NCBI GenBank assembly: GCA_050740255.1
Contig: JBOICV010000141.1
Location: forward strand, 1 to 64,000
DNA from: JBOICV01 sp050740255
Lineage (GTDB): Bacteria; Pseudomonadota; Gammaproteobacteria; Nevskiales; JBOICV01
Length of the DNA stretch: 64,000 nt
Direction: 5' to 3'
In this document: one piece after another, positions 17,205 through 25,479 of the stretch
Layout of the letters: every line of letters begins with the position of its first letter
Numbering within the stretch: position 1 is the first letter of the stretch
Position numbers and translations under genes: made by a program
The notes under the pieces: model-generated
The model's input: the letters and a program-made list of their open reading frames with translations, nothing else
Told to the model about the DNA's origin: nothing
The model's database searches: none

Positions 17205-17585
17205 TCAGGTGCCCGCTGCATACAGCGCGACGATACCGGCAATGAGGAACAGCGGCCAAGCCAGATGTTTACCACGAGACCCCACTAGGATGGCGCTGGA
17301 TGTGAGCAAGAGTGTTGAGCCGAGGACCCACCCCAAAGCTTGGGTTGTGATGGGCGGATGTGCCAGGAGCACGAGGACAGCGGCAAAACCCCACCACGCA
17401 ATGGACGTAATGTGCCAGGCGAATCGAAGAGTGCGAGAAGTGAACTCCGTGCCGCCAAAGAGTTTTGGGAGATCGGGCCGACGAAACAGCCGGATGAGGA
17501 TGTATTTCTCGCCGAGGTAGGAGTGGGCAACGCCGACTGCGACAAGGAGGAAAGCAGCGAAATAGAGGGCTTCCTTCATGGGCAT
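17205..17585 (-). CDS. Small four-helix membrane protein, function unknown
   Basis: A 126-residue protein with four predicted membrane helices. It has a conserved-looking stretch GVAHSYLGEKYILIRLFRR after the first helix and R-F-A-W-H-I-T-S-I-A-W-W-G-F-A-A in the second. I do not recognise a named family. Two ATG codons (17585 and 17579) are close; the first starts immediately after the sppA stop, so it is likely translated from the sppA mRNA. Confidence 0.75.
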   Translation of the reverse strand: MPMKEALYFAAFLLVAVGVAHSYLGEKYILIRLFRRPDLPKLFGGTEFTSRTLRFAWHITSIAWWGFAAVLVLLAHPPITTQALGWVLGSTLLLTSSAILVGSRGKHLAWPLFLIAGIVALYAAGT

Positions 17586-19439
17586 CTAACGCCAACTAGA
17601 CCTCATACCTTCACACCCGCAGTGCGCATACACACCGCGTCGATCATTCAACCAACCGACACCAAGCTGCTCGCGAATGACGTGAAAAGGTTGTGTCAGC
17701 TCCGCCGCGCCGAGCACTTGCAGCCAGATTTCGATTCGTGAGGATAGGAGGTCAAAGATTGCGGTGCGCCAGTCGGGCGCCGCATCCAGTGGCGACAACC
17801 GGTATTGCCCCTCCGCCAGCCCAGCCAGCTTCGCTGCCGCAGCCGTGGCTTCATGCAGACCGCCGATGTTGTCCACCAGACCCAGGCGTTTGGCATCAAG
17901 TCCGCTCCAGACCCGGCCTTGCGCGAGCTGGTCAGCCTGGGCCACGTCGAGCCGGCGCGCAGCGGCGACCTGGCCGACAAATTGGCGGTAGTAATACTCC
18001 ACACCAGCCTGCATCGCTGCGGCGATATCCGGCGCCAGCGGGCGATCAAGTCGCGTGGCCCCGGCCAGCGGCGTGGTGCCGAGCCCGTCCACATGGATGC
18101 CAAGCTTGCCGAGCGTCTTGTCGAAGGTCGGCAGCAGTCCGAATACGCCAATGGAGCCGGTGATGGTCGTGTCGTCCGCCCAGATTTCATCGGCATTCAT
18201 CGCAATCCAGTAACCGCCGGAAGCCGCGGTGCTGGACATGGAAACGATTACCGGCTTGCCGGCGGCGCGCATCAGCTCAATCTCGCGGCGTACGGCCTCC
18301 GAGGCGCTAACGCTGCCACCGGGTGAATCAATACGCAGTACCAGCGCGGCCAGTTTCTCATCACGGCGTGCATCTTCAATCAAGTACGCGAGCGTATCGC
18401 CGCCAGTGGTCCCGCGTCCGCTCTCGCCGTCCACCAGAGCGCCCTGCGCAACCGCCAAGCCGATGTGTGACGGCGGTGCTTTGCCGCGCGATTTCTCCAC
18501 GCGCACCGCTGCCAGATAGGTCTGATCGTCGAGTTGCCGGAAACTACCGTGCTCAGTGTCGGTGCCAACCAGTTCGCGCAGCTTCTGCCGCACCTGCTCG
18601 CGGGTGAGCAAATCGTCCACTAGCTTCGCGTTCTTGGCGAGCGCTCCAGCGTCGCCAAGCACTTCCACCAGCCGTACTGGAAACTCGGCCACATAACTCT
18701 CGACTGCCGCTGGCTCCAGTTCACGCGCTCCGGCTACACCGCGCTTATAGACCTGCCACAGCACATCGAGCCAGGCCTGGTTGGCGGCGCGCGCTTCGGG
18801 CGACATATCGTTACGGATGAAGGGCTCGACCGCGGACTTGTACTCGCCGACGCGAAATACATGCAGATCAATCTGCAATTTCTCGAGCGCATCCTTGAAA
18901 TAATGCTGATACATGCCAAAACCTTCGATCCAGACCCCGCCCAGCGGATCGAGAAACAACTGGTCGGCCTGGGCCGCAAGATAATATTGGTCCTGCGTGT
19001 AGTCGCCCGCATAGGCATATACCGGCTTGCCGCTGGCGCGAAAGCGCGTGATCGCGGAGGACATTTCCTCCAGTTGCGCCATACCGGCGTATTCAAGTCC
19101 ATCCAGTTTTAGAAACAGCGCCTTGATGCGCGTGTCCTGCGCCGCATAATCCAGGCTGTCCACGAGGTCGCGCAGTAACGAGTAGGGAGACTCCTGGCCG
19201 AATAATTGCTGTGCCAGGATCTCCTGCGGATCGAATTCGCTGCGCTCGAGCACCACACCGTCCGGCGCCCACACCAGTGCGACGCCGTCCTCAATCTTGA
19301 ATTGCGGCGCAGCAAAATAGGCATAGGCGAACAGCGCTAAGGGCGCCAGCAGGAATACGACAATAAACAGGCGTGTCACAACGACAAAGAACTGCCATAG
19401 ACGCGACCAAAAACCACGGCGGGAAGTCGTATCAGCCAT
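17586..19439 (-). CDS. sppA: Signal peptide peptidase SppA, long (67K) type
   Basis: Membrane-anchored serine protease of 617 residues that digests released signal peptides in the periplasm. An N-terminal basic stretch and one membrane helix (about residues 20-43) are followed by two peptidase S49 halves. The catalytic Lys is in EYKSAVEPF of the first half and the nucleophile Ser in SSTAASGGYW of the second, as in E. coli SppA. LRIDSPGGSVSAS and ITGSIGVFG also fit. The last 30 residues look unconserved. The next gene on the strand begins at the base after its stop. Confidence 0.93.
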   Translation of the reverse strand: MADTTSRRGFWSRLWQFFVVVTRLFIVVFLLAPLALFAYAYFAAPQFKIEDGVALVWAPDGVVLERSEFDPQEILAQQLFGQESPYSLLRDLVDSLDYAAQDTRIKALFLKLDGLEYAGMAQLEEMSSAITRFRASGKPVYAYAGDYTQDQYYLAAQADQLFLDPLGGVWIEGFGMYQHYFKDALEKLQIDLHVFRVGEYKSAVEPFIRNDMSPEARAANQAWLDVLWQVYKRGVAGARELEPAAVESYVAEFPVRLVEVLGDAGALAKNAKLVDDLLTREQVRQKLRELVGTDTEHGSFRQLDDQTYLAAVRVEKSRGKAPPSHIGLAVAQGALVDGESGRGTTGGDTLAYLIEDARRDEKLAALVLRIDSPGGSVSASEAVRREIELMRAAGKPVIVSMSSTAASGGYWIAMNADEIWADDTTITGSIGVFGLLPTFDKTLGKLGIHVDGLGTTPLAGATRLDRPLAPDIAAAMQAGVEYYYRQFVGQVAAARRLDVAQADQLAQGRVWSGLDAKRLGLVDNIGGLHEATAAAAKLAGLAEGQYRLSPLDAAPDWRTAIFDLLSSRIEIWLQVLGAAELTQPFHVIREQLGVGWLNDRRGVYAHCGCEGMRSSWR

Positions 19440-19518
19440 TTTCTTATTCAGGTCAGAGCGAAGGCCGTAATCCTAACGCGCCGGGACGGCGTTCGGGGCT
19501 TTAAGCCCTGATTTATAA

Positions 19519-19533
19519 ATAGTCTATAGCTAT
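19519..19533. promoter_or_regulatory. Candidate OxyR-type half operator upstream of the peroxiredoxin gene
   Basis: ATAG-TCTATAG-CTAT matches the 15-bp OxyR element ATAGntnnnanCTAT at 10 of its defined positions, with C in place of the first t. It lies about 145 bp before the peroxiredoxin start in an AT-rich pocket (19511-19570) that stands out from the GC-rich surroundings and contains TATAAT at 19537-19542. A second half site is only weakly visible, so the assignment is tentative. Confidence 0.4.
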
Positions 19534-19664
19534 CGTTATAATAATAACAATTGCTTTGAATAATATACAGACTGGCCGCAGAATGCCTGCCGTTGCGGGG
19601 CGAAAACAGCGAACTGTTATAGTTCGACGCCCCGAAATTCACAGCATTCACATAGGAGATTGGT

Positions 19665-20267
19665 ATGAGCGTACTCGTTGGCCGCAAGGCGCCCGACTTC
19701 ACCGCCGCCGCTGTAATGCCGGATGGCTCGATCAAGGAAAATTTCAAGCTCTCCGACGCCAAAGGCAAGTATGTGGTGCTGTTCTTCTGGCCGCTGGACT
19801 TCACCTTCGTGTGCCCGTCGGAAATCATCGCGCACGACCATCGCTATGCGGGCTTCAAGGAGCGCAATGTGCAGGTGATCGGCGTCTCGATAGATTCGCA
19901 GTTCACGCACTACGCCTGGCGCAGTACCGCGCCCAAGGAAGGCGGCATCGGCCCGGTGCAGTTCCCGATGGTGGCGGACGTCAAGCACGAGATTGTGAAC
20001 GCGTATGGCATCGCGCACCCTGACGATGGCGTGGCGCTGCGTGCGTCCTTCCTGATTGACAAGCAGGGCGTGGTGCAGCATCAGGTGGTCAATAATCTGC
20101 CGCTGGGCCGCGAAGTGGACGAGATGCTGCGCATGGTTGACGCGCTGCAGTTCCACGAGGAAAACGGCGAAGTCTGTCCGGCTGGCTGGGAGAAAGGCAA
20201 ACCCGGGATGAAGGCAACCGCGGAAGGTGTTGCCGACTATCTCGCCAAGAACGCCAAAAAACTCTAA
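19665..20267 (+). CDS. Typical 2-Cys peroxiredoxin (AhpC/Prx1 family)
   Basis: A 200-residue thiol peroxidase that reduces H2O2 and organic peroxides. The peroxidatic Cys is in FFWPLDFTFVCPSE and the resolving Cys in NGEVCPAGW near the C-terminus, with an ending that places it in the AhpC/Prx1 class. AGGAGATTGGT precedes the ATG. The thioredoxin reductase gene follows 142 bp later on the same strand, so the electron chain NADPH, TrxB, thioredoxin, peroxiredoxin is likely. An OxyR-like site is found upstream. Confidence 0.93.
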   Translation: MSVLVGRKAPDFTAAAVMPDGSIKENFKLSDAKGKYVVLFFWPLDFTFVCPSEIIAHDHRYAGFKERNVQVIGVSIDSQFTHYAWRSTAPKEGGIGPVQFPMVADVKHEIVNAYGIAHPDDGVALRASFLIDKQGVVQHQVVNNLPLGREVDEMLRMVDALQFHEENGEVCPAGWEKGKPGMKATAEGVADYLAKNAKKL

Positions 20268-20409
20268 CGGCTAAGCGCGGGGCGATGACAGTGTTGCAGC
20301 CAGCCTAGAAATCCTCATTGACTAGCGTGTCAACTCCGGTTTCCAGTCTGTCTGCGCCTCGTCCTAGCCCCGCTCGCTACGCCGTGAATCAATGCAGGAA
20401 TAAGTTGAT

Positions 20410-21363
20410 ATGAGCAACGCACAGCATCATCGTCTCATCATTCTCGGCTCCGGCCCGGCGGGTTACACCGCCGCGGTTTACGCTGCGCGCGCCAACCTGA
20501 AGCCGGCCCTGATCACCGGGCTGGAACAGGGTGGCCAGCTCATGACTACGATCGACGTGGACAACTGGCCCGGCGATGTGCACGGTCTGACCGGGCCGGT
20601 GCTGATGCAGCGCATGCAGGAACATGCCGAGCGCTTTGAGACCACACTGGTGAACGACCATATCCATACCGTGGATTTGAAATCGCGCCCATTCAAACTG
20701 ACGGGCGACGCCGGCGGCTACACTGCGGACGCCCTGGTTATAGCGACCGGAGCTTCGGCCAAATACCTCGGCCTGCCCTCCGAGGAGGCCTTCAAGGGCA
20801 AGGGCGTATCCGGCTGCGCGACCTGCGACGGCTTCTTCTACAAGGGCCAGGATGTGGCGGTTATCGGCGGCGGCAACACCGCCGTGGAAGAGGCGCTGTA
20901 TCTCGCCAATATCGCCAACAAGGTCACGATCGTGCATCGCCGCGACAAGTTCCGCGGCGAGAAAATTCTGCATGACAAGCTCTTCGCCAAGCAGAAGGAA
21001 AGCAAGGTCGAGATTGTCTGGAACTCAACGCTGGATGAAGTGTTGGGCGACGACTCCGGCGTGACCGGCATGCGCATCGTCAATGTGCAGACCAACGATA
21101 AACGCGACATCAAGCTTGCCGGTGTGTTTATCGCGATCGGCCACCAGCCGAATACCAGTCTGTTCGAGGATCAACTCGATATGGCGGGCGGCTATATCAA
21201 GGTCAAGGGCGGCGCCGAAGGCGGCGCTACCGGCACGAGTGTGCCGGGCGTATTTGCCTCGGGCGATGTGATGGACCATGTTTATCGCCAGGCGGTCACC
21301 TCGGCCGGCACGGGCTGCATGGCCGCGCTCGATGCGGAAAAATACCTGGACGGTCTGGGCTAA
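20410..21363 (+). CDS. trxB: Thioredoxin-disulfide reductase
   Basis: Homodimeric flavoprotein of 317 residues that reduces thioredoxin with NADPH. FAD motif GSGPAGYTAAVYAARA, redox motif CATCDG, NADPH motif GGGNTAVEEALYL, and the FAD-binding G-V-F-A-S-G-D-V-M-D near the end are all present. AGGAATAAG lies upstream of the ATG. The stop overlaps by 4 bp the stop of the convergent TPR gene. Confidence 0.95.
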   Translation: MSNAQHHRLIILGSGPAGYTAAVYAARANLKPALITGLEQGGQLMTTIDVDNWPGDVHGLTGPVLMQRMQEHAERFETTLVNDHIHTVDLKSRPFKLTGDAGGYTADALVIATGASAKYLGLPSEEAFKGKGVSGCATCDGFFYKGQDVAVIGGGNTAVEEALYLANIANKVTIVHRRDKFRGEKILHDKLFAKQKESKVEIVWNSTLDEVLGDDSGVTGMRIVNVQTNDKRDIKLAGVFIAIGHQPNTSLFEDQLDMAGGYIKVKGGAEGGATGTSVPGVFASGDVMDHVYRQAVTSAGTGCMAALDAEKYLDGLG

Positions 21364-23177
21364 GGCTTGGCCGAGGCGAGTCCAACGGCGCGTAACTCCT
21401 CCAGCAGTTCGGCGGTGGTTTCGGGTTTGAGACTTAGCAGCAAGTCGTAGACGCGCCGCGCATCGTCCTGCATCCCGGCCTGCAGCAAGGCCTGACCCGC
21501 GAGCCGCAGCGTGGCCTGTCGCTCCGCCCCAGCCAAACCACTTTGCGCACGCCAGGCCGATGTGGCCGCGGCAGGGAATTTTTTCAGGATGAACTGAGCG
21601 TGGGCAAGCTCAAGCAGCAACAGGCTGCGCTGCGGCTGCACATCGGGATAGAGCGGGCTCGTCAGCCAACGCTCGCAGAATTCGGCCGCCGCCTGGGCGT
21701 GGTCGAACCTGCCCGCGTCTCGTAGTAGCCGTCGCAACTGCGTAGTTTGTGCAGATTCAAGCTGAACGGGTGCAAGCTGCATTAACTGCTGTTTGAACGC
21801 GTCCGCTGAACCCGCCAGCAAGGCGCTATGTGCCTGCGCAAATTCCCAATCGACAGCAGAGATCGGAGCCGGGCGCTCCGCCAGACTACGGAACAGCGTT
21901 GCAGCCGCTGCTTGATCGCCGAGGCTCAAGGCCAGCCGCGCCAGTTCAAAGCGTTGCGGCGGCGGCAAATCGGCGTGCGAAATTCTCTGTCCCTGCATGA
22001 ACAGCACCAGCGCCAGGCGTGCACCTTGTTCGCGGGTTTGCAAGGCCTCAAATATTCGCGCGGCCGCTTGATCACGGGCGCTGCGCTCACGCGCATCGAG
22101 CAGTACCGCAGTCGCCAGCGCTAACGCGGTCAAGGGTTCGTTCTGGCGCCTGTCTTCTATTGCCGCGAGCCAAGGCTGGGCATAGCCACGTTCCAGTCCC
22201 CGCTCCGTCGCAAGCTGGCGGCCGTAGCTTTCGTAAGCGGTCCATAAGTCATCTGCGTTAAGCGCGAACAGCTCATCGTCCGGCGGCGGCTCCGCAACGG
22301 CCAGCGCACCGGCCTGCGCCTGCAGCGCTGCCAGAGGTTTGTTGAGACGGTTGGCGGCGCGTGCCAGTAACACGCGCGCCGCGCGGCCCTGCGGATGTTG
22401 CGCGGGGAATTGCGCTTCGAGTTCCGCTGCCAGCGTGCCACCCTCGGCGGCGCTGTCGGGCTTGCCCAATAATCGCGCCAAAGCCCCCAGCAGCTTAACC
22501 TCGGCGGAGCTGTCGTCGGCCAGCGAGGCGGCGGCAGCATAGTTACCAGCATGAATCAGCGCGCGCATCCACAGGCCGCGCATTCCTCCATGCTGCGCCG
22601 CGCTGTCAGCGTGCAAAGCCGTATCGCCGCCCTCGCCCAGGGGTGGACTGGCGGCATAGTCCTGGTGATAGCGCTGCGCAGCAGTGCCGCCTGCGTCGTA
22701 CTGTCTCAACGCCAGATAGGCCAAGACCACCAGTTGCCGTAGCCGCAACTGCAGCGTCGCCGGTGCAGGTGGATTAGCCCACAGCAGCGCGCGGATTTCC
22801 TTAAGCGCAGCCTCCGCTTCGCCCAACTCGATCTGCGCACGCAGGCGGCGCGTCACGAGCCATTGTGCAGTTTCCGGGTCACGACCAGCCGCTTGCTGTT
22901 GCACGCGCGCCAGCAGACCACGCCAGTTCCGCTGTCGCGCGTACAAGTCCAGCCGTAGTCGTTCGTACTCCTGCCAGGTTTGGAGCTGATCAACCGAGTA
23001 AGGGGGCTGCGCCTGTTCCAGAGCCTGGAAAGCCAGGCGAGGAGACACCTCGGCCAGCGAACGGATTTCATCGGGCGATGCCGCAATCGCGGATAGCGTT
23101 ACACCCAGACCGAAGCAAAAGCCAAAAATCCGCAGCAGCCCATAACCTCGCCGGCTTGCCCCCAGTCCTCGCATCAT
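21360..23177 (-). CDS. Exported TPR-like helical repeat protein, function unknown
   Basis: A 605-residue protein with an N-terminal signal peptide (R-R-G-Y-G-L-L-R-I-F-G-F-C-F-G-L-G, cleaved near A-I-A-A) and otherwise mostly Ala/Leu/Gln-rich helical hairpins spaced like degenerate tetratricopeptide or Sel1-type repeats. No catalytic motif was found. It is probably periplasmic and a scaffold or assembly factor. Residues in the first third read YAASPPLGEGGDT, which resembles translated intergenic repeat sequence of the type inserted in other genes of this window, though degraded. Located between convergent trxB and the rplS terminator. Confidence 0.75.
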   Translation of the reverse strand: MMRGLGASRRGYGLLRIFGFCFGLGVTLSAIAASPDEIRSLAEVSPRLAFQALEQAQPPYSVDQLQTWQEYERLRLDLYARQRNWRGLLARVQQQAAGRDPETAQWLVTRRLRAQIELGEAEAALKEIRALLWANPPAPATLQLRLRQLVVLAYLALRQYDAGGTAAQRYHQDYAASPPLGEGGDTALHADSAAQHGGMRGLWMRALIHAGNYAAAASLADDSSAEVKLLGALARLLGKPDSAAEGGTLAAELEAQFPAQHPQGRAARVLLARAANRLNKPLAALQAQAGALAVAEPPPDDELFALNADDLWTAYESYGRQLATERGLERGYAQPWLAAIEDRRQNEPLTALALATAVLLDARERSARDQAAARIFEALQTREQGARLALVLFMQGQRISHADLPPPQRFELARLALSLGDQAAAATLFRSLAERPAPISAVDWEFAQAHSALLAGSADAFKQQLMQLAPVQLESAQTTQLRRLLRDAGRFDHAQAAAEFCERWLTSPLYPDVQPQRSLLLLELAHAQFILKKFPAAATSAWRAQSGLAGAERQATLRLAGQALLQAGMQDDARRVYDLLLSLKPETTAELLEELRAVGLASAKP

Positions 23178-23199
23178 GCAAGCAGTTTACCGCAGCAAC

Positions 23200-23228
23200 A
23201 AAAAAGCCCCGCAAGCGGGGCTTTTTCT
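23200..23228 (-). terminator. Rho-independent terminator of the rpsP-rimM-trmD-rplS operon
   Basis: Stem AAAAAGCCCCGC / GCGGGGCTTTTT with a three-base loop region, 16 bp after the rplS stop on the minus strand and ending in a T-run. The poly-A/poly-T symmetry would let it work on the plus strand too. Confidence 0.9.
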
Positions 23229-23244
23229 TGTAGCAGACGGCACG

Positions 23245-23604
23245 TTAGTCCAATTTTTCCTTAATGCGGGCAGACTTGCCGGAGAGCTCACGCAAGTAGT
23301 AGAGCTTGGCTCGTGCGACATGACCCTTGCGCTTGAGTTCGATCCCAGCGATGGCGGTGCTATAGGTCTGGAACACGCGCTCCACACCTTCGCCATGCGA
23401 AATCTTGCGCACCGTGAAAGAGCTGTTCAAGCCGCGGCTCTTCTTGGCGATGACCACGCCTTCAAAAGCCTGAGTGCGCTCGCGTTCGCCTTCCTTTACT
23501 TTTACTTCCACCACGACGGTATCGCCCGGCGCGAAATCCGGAATCTTTTTCTGCATCTGCTCGGCTTCCACTGCCTGCAGCAATTTCGAGTTTGCATTGC
23601 CCAT
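23245..23604 (-). CDS. rplS: 50S ribosomal protein L19
   Basis: Standard 119-residue L19, located at the 30S-50S interface. Recognised by F-A-P-G-D-T-V-V-V-E-V-K-V, Q-A-F-E-G-V-V-I-A-K, the RKISHGEGVERVF segment and K-L-Y-Y-L-R-E-L-S-G-K-S-A-R-I-K-E. The ATG at 23604 has a GAGG ribosome site; four upstream in-frame codons are ignored. Last gene of the conserved operon, followed by a strong terminator. Confidence 0.97.
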   Translation of the reverse strand: MGNANSKLLQAVEAEQMQKKIPDFAPGDTVVVEVKVKEGERERTQAFEGVVIAKKSRGLNSSFTVRKISHGEGVERVFQTYSTAIAGIELKRKGHVARAKLYYLRELSGKSARIKEKLD

Positions 23605-23668
23605 AACCCACCTCACTGTCGTGTTCGAGGGGAGCGTCTACGCCGCTTCCCCAGTAATCAACCTTGCA

Positions 23669-24406
23669 TTAACCCTGCTCTTCAATCCACTCGCGTAACA
23701 GCGTTTGCTGTTCCGCATTCAATCCCAAACCTTCCAGCAGCTCGGGCCGCTTCAACCAGGTGCGGCCCAGCGCCTGCTTCATGCGCCAGCGGGCAATCGC
23801 CGCATGGTCGCCGCTCAGCAGCACTTCCGGCACCGGTCGTCCGGCCCAGTTCTCGGGCCGTGTGTATTGCGGATGATCGAGCAGGCCATCCGTGAAGGAC
23901 TCCTGCGCGGCCGATTCCGCATCATTCAGTGCCCCCGGCAGCAGCCGCGCGATCGTATCAATCACCACCATCGCCGCCAGCTCACCGCCGGAGAGGATGT
24001 AATCGCCGATCGAAAGCTCGAAATCCACTTCTGTTTCGATCAGGCGCTCATCCACACCTTCGTAGCGCCCGCATAGCAACACCAATCCTGGCAACTGCGC
24101 GAAACGCCGCGCCAAATCCTGCGTCAGCGGCTCGCCTTGCGGACTCAGATAAGCAAGCTTCGCCTCCGCCCCCGCGACCTGTCGCGCGGCGCTCAAAGCT
24201 GCGCTCAGCACGGGTGACTGCATCACCATCCCCGGCCCGCCGCCGTACACGCGGTCGTCCACCGTGCGGTGCCGGTCCTGCGCGAACTCGCGCGGGTTCA
24301 GCACCTCGAGGCTTAGCAGCCCGCGCTTCAGCGCCCGGCCGGTTACGCCCCACTGACCCACCTGTTCCACAAACTCCGGAAACAGACTGACCACTGCAAT
24401 TTTCAT
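23669..24406 (-). CDS. trmD: tRNA (guanine-N1-)-methyltransferase
   Basis: SPOUT methyltransferase of 245 residues that makes m1G37 in tRNAs with G36, preventing frameshifting. The trefoil-knot SAM-binding motifs LLCGRYEGVDER and IGDYILSGGE are present, as are YGGGPGMVM and S-F-T-D-G-L-L-D-H-P-Q-Y-T-R-P. Standard operon position between rimM and rplS. Confidence 0.97.
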   Translation of the reverse strand: MKIAVVSLFPEFVEQVGQWGVTGRALKRGLLSLEVLNPREFAQDRHRTVDDRVYGGGPGMVMQSPVLSAALSAARQVAGAEAKLAYLSPQGEPLTQDLARRFAQLPGLVLLCGRYEGVDERLIETEVDFELSIGDYILSGGELAAMVVIDTIARLLPGALNDAESAAQESFTDGLLDHPQYTRPENWAGRPVPEVLLSGDHAAIARWRMKQALGRTWLKRPELLEGLGLNAEQQTLLREWIEEQG

Positions 24407-24421
24407 GATGCCCGCACCGCG

Positions 24422-24970
24422 CTAGAACTCGGCATCCCAGTCCACCGTCATGCGACGGCCCGGTAAATCCACCGACTGCACCACCGGGCCTTGCACGAAC
24501 GGAATCAGCCGTTCGCGTTTGCCCTCTTTCACCACCAGCACGTCGTTGGCGCCGGTCTCGAGTATCTGCTCGATAGTGCCGAACCGCTGCCCATCCCGGT
24601 TCACCACTTCCAGACCGATCAAATCGGTCCAGTAATATTCGCCGGTCTCAAGTGCCGGTAGCTCCGATCGCCAGACCGCAATCTCGCAGTTCGTCAGTCT
24701 GACCGCCGCTTCGCGATCCGTTAGTGCTGCGCCCTGCTCATCCGCCAATTGCACCGCCAGCGCGCCACCGGCGTGCTGGATCTGCATCGGCCGGTAAATC
24801 TGCCAGGCGTCCGCCTGACCTAACTGCCAGTTGGCGTAACTGGCTATTTTTTCCAGCGGATCGGTATAGGACTGCACCCGCACCCAACCGCGTACGCCGA
24901 AGGGAGCACCGATCCGGCCGAGAATGACTCGTCGATCCTCGGGACGCTCGTCAATCTGCCGCGCGCTCAC
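24422..24970 (-). CDS. rimM: Ribosome maturation factor RimM
   Basis: A 182-residue 30S maturation factor that binds S19. The N-terminal barrel begins GRIGAPFGVRGWVRVQSYTD and the PRC-barrel domain carries E-Y-Y-W-T-D-L-I-G-L-E-V and N-D-V-L-V-V-K-E-G. The start is GTG at 24970. Second gene of the operon, 24 bp after rpsP. Confidence 0.96.
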   Translation of the reverse strand: MSARQIDERPEDRRVILGRIGAPFGVRGWVRVQSYTDPLEKIASYANWQLGQADAWQIYRPMQIQHAGGALAVQLADEQGAALTDREAAVRLTNCEIAVWRSELPALETGEYYWTDLIGLEVVNRDGQRFGTIEQILETGANDVLVVKEGKRERLIPFVQGPVVQSVDLPGRRMTVDWDAEF

Positions 24971-24994
24971 AGCTCCGGCGCGGGGGCCGACCGC

Positions 24995-25252
24995 TTACTG
25001 CGCGGCGACCGACTTGCGCCCTTCCTTCAACAGTGCCGCCACGCGCTCGCTGGCCTGTGCGCCCTTGCCCAGCCAGAAATCGGCACGCTCATAATTTACC
25101 TGCAGACCCACTTCCTGGCCCTTCGGTGCGGGAATGTAAGAGCCCAGGCGTTCGATATAACGGCCATCGCGGGAAAAGCGCTGATCGGCGACCACGATGT
25201 GATAGAGGGCGCGCTTCTTGACGCCGGCGCGCGAAAGACGAATTTTAACCAT
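24995..25252 (-). CDS. rpsP: 30S ribosomal protein S16
   Basis: An 85-residue S16 starting MVKIRLSRAG, with R-A-L-Y-H-I-V-V-A-D-Q-R-F-S-R-D-G-R-Y-I-E and a Lys/Arg-poor C-terminus. ATG at 25252 is the family start; the frame is open for 15 more codons upstream. It heads the rpsP-rimM-trmD-rplS operon, with ffh upstream on the same strand separated by a dispersed repeat. Confidence 0.96.
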   Translation of the reverse strand: MVKIRLSRAGVKKRALYHIVVADQRFSRDGRYIERLGSYIPAPKGQEVGLQVNYERADFWLGKGAQASERVAALLKEGRKSVAAQ

Positions 25253-25349
25253 GACTAAATCCTGCAGAATCCGTGAGTTGCCGAAAGGGGCCGGCAAATG
25301 AACCGCGTATTGTACGGATTGGAGGGGAAAAAGCCAGCATCGCCCGCGG

Positions 25350-25472
25350 GGTGGTGTCTCAATTTGCCGCTTGATTTCCCGAGTTCGTCATTCCGGCGGA
25401 GGCCGGAATCCAGTCTTTTCAAGCCCATGGACACCGGCCTGCGCCGGTGTGACGGCAAACTGAGACACTACC
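25350..25472. repeat. Compound palindromic repeat, copy B (best preserved)
   Basis: Left end GGTGGTGTCTCAATTTGCC (25350-25368) and right end GGCAAACTGAGACACTACC (25454-25472) are inverted repeats matching at 17 of 19 positions. Inside are two hairpins, ATTCCGGCGGAGGCCGGAAT and ACACCGGCCTGCGCCGGTGT. It sits between the ffh stop and rpsP. Two further copies with similar ends (12222-12366, 55749-55870) and two partial ones are in the window, so this looks like a small non-autonomous element. Confidence 0.8.
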
Positions 25473-25479
25473 CAGAGCG

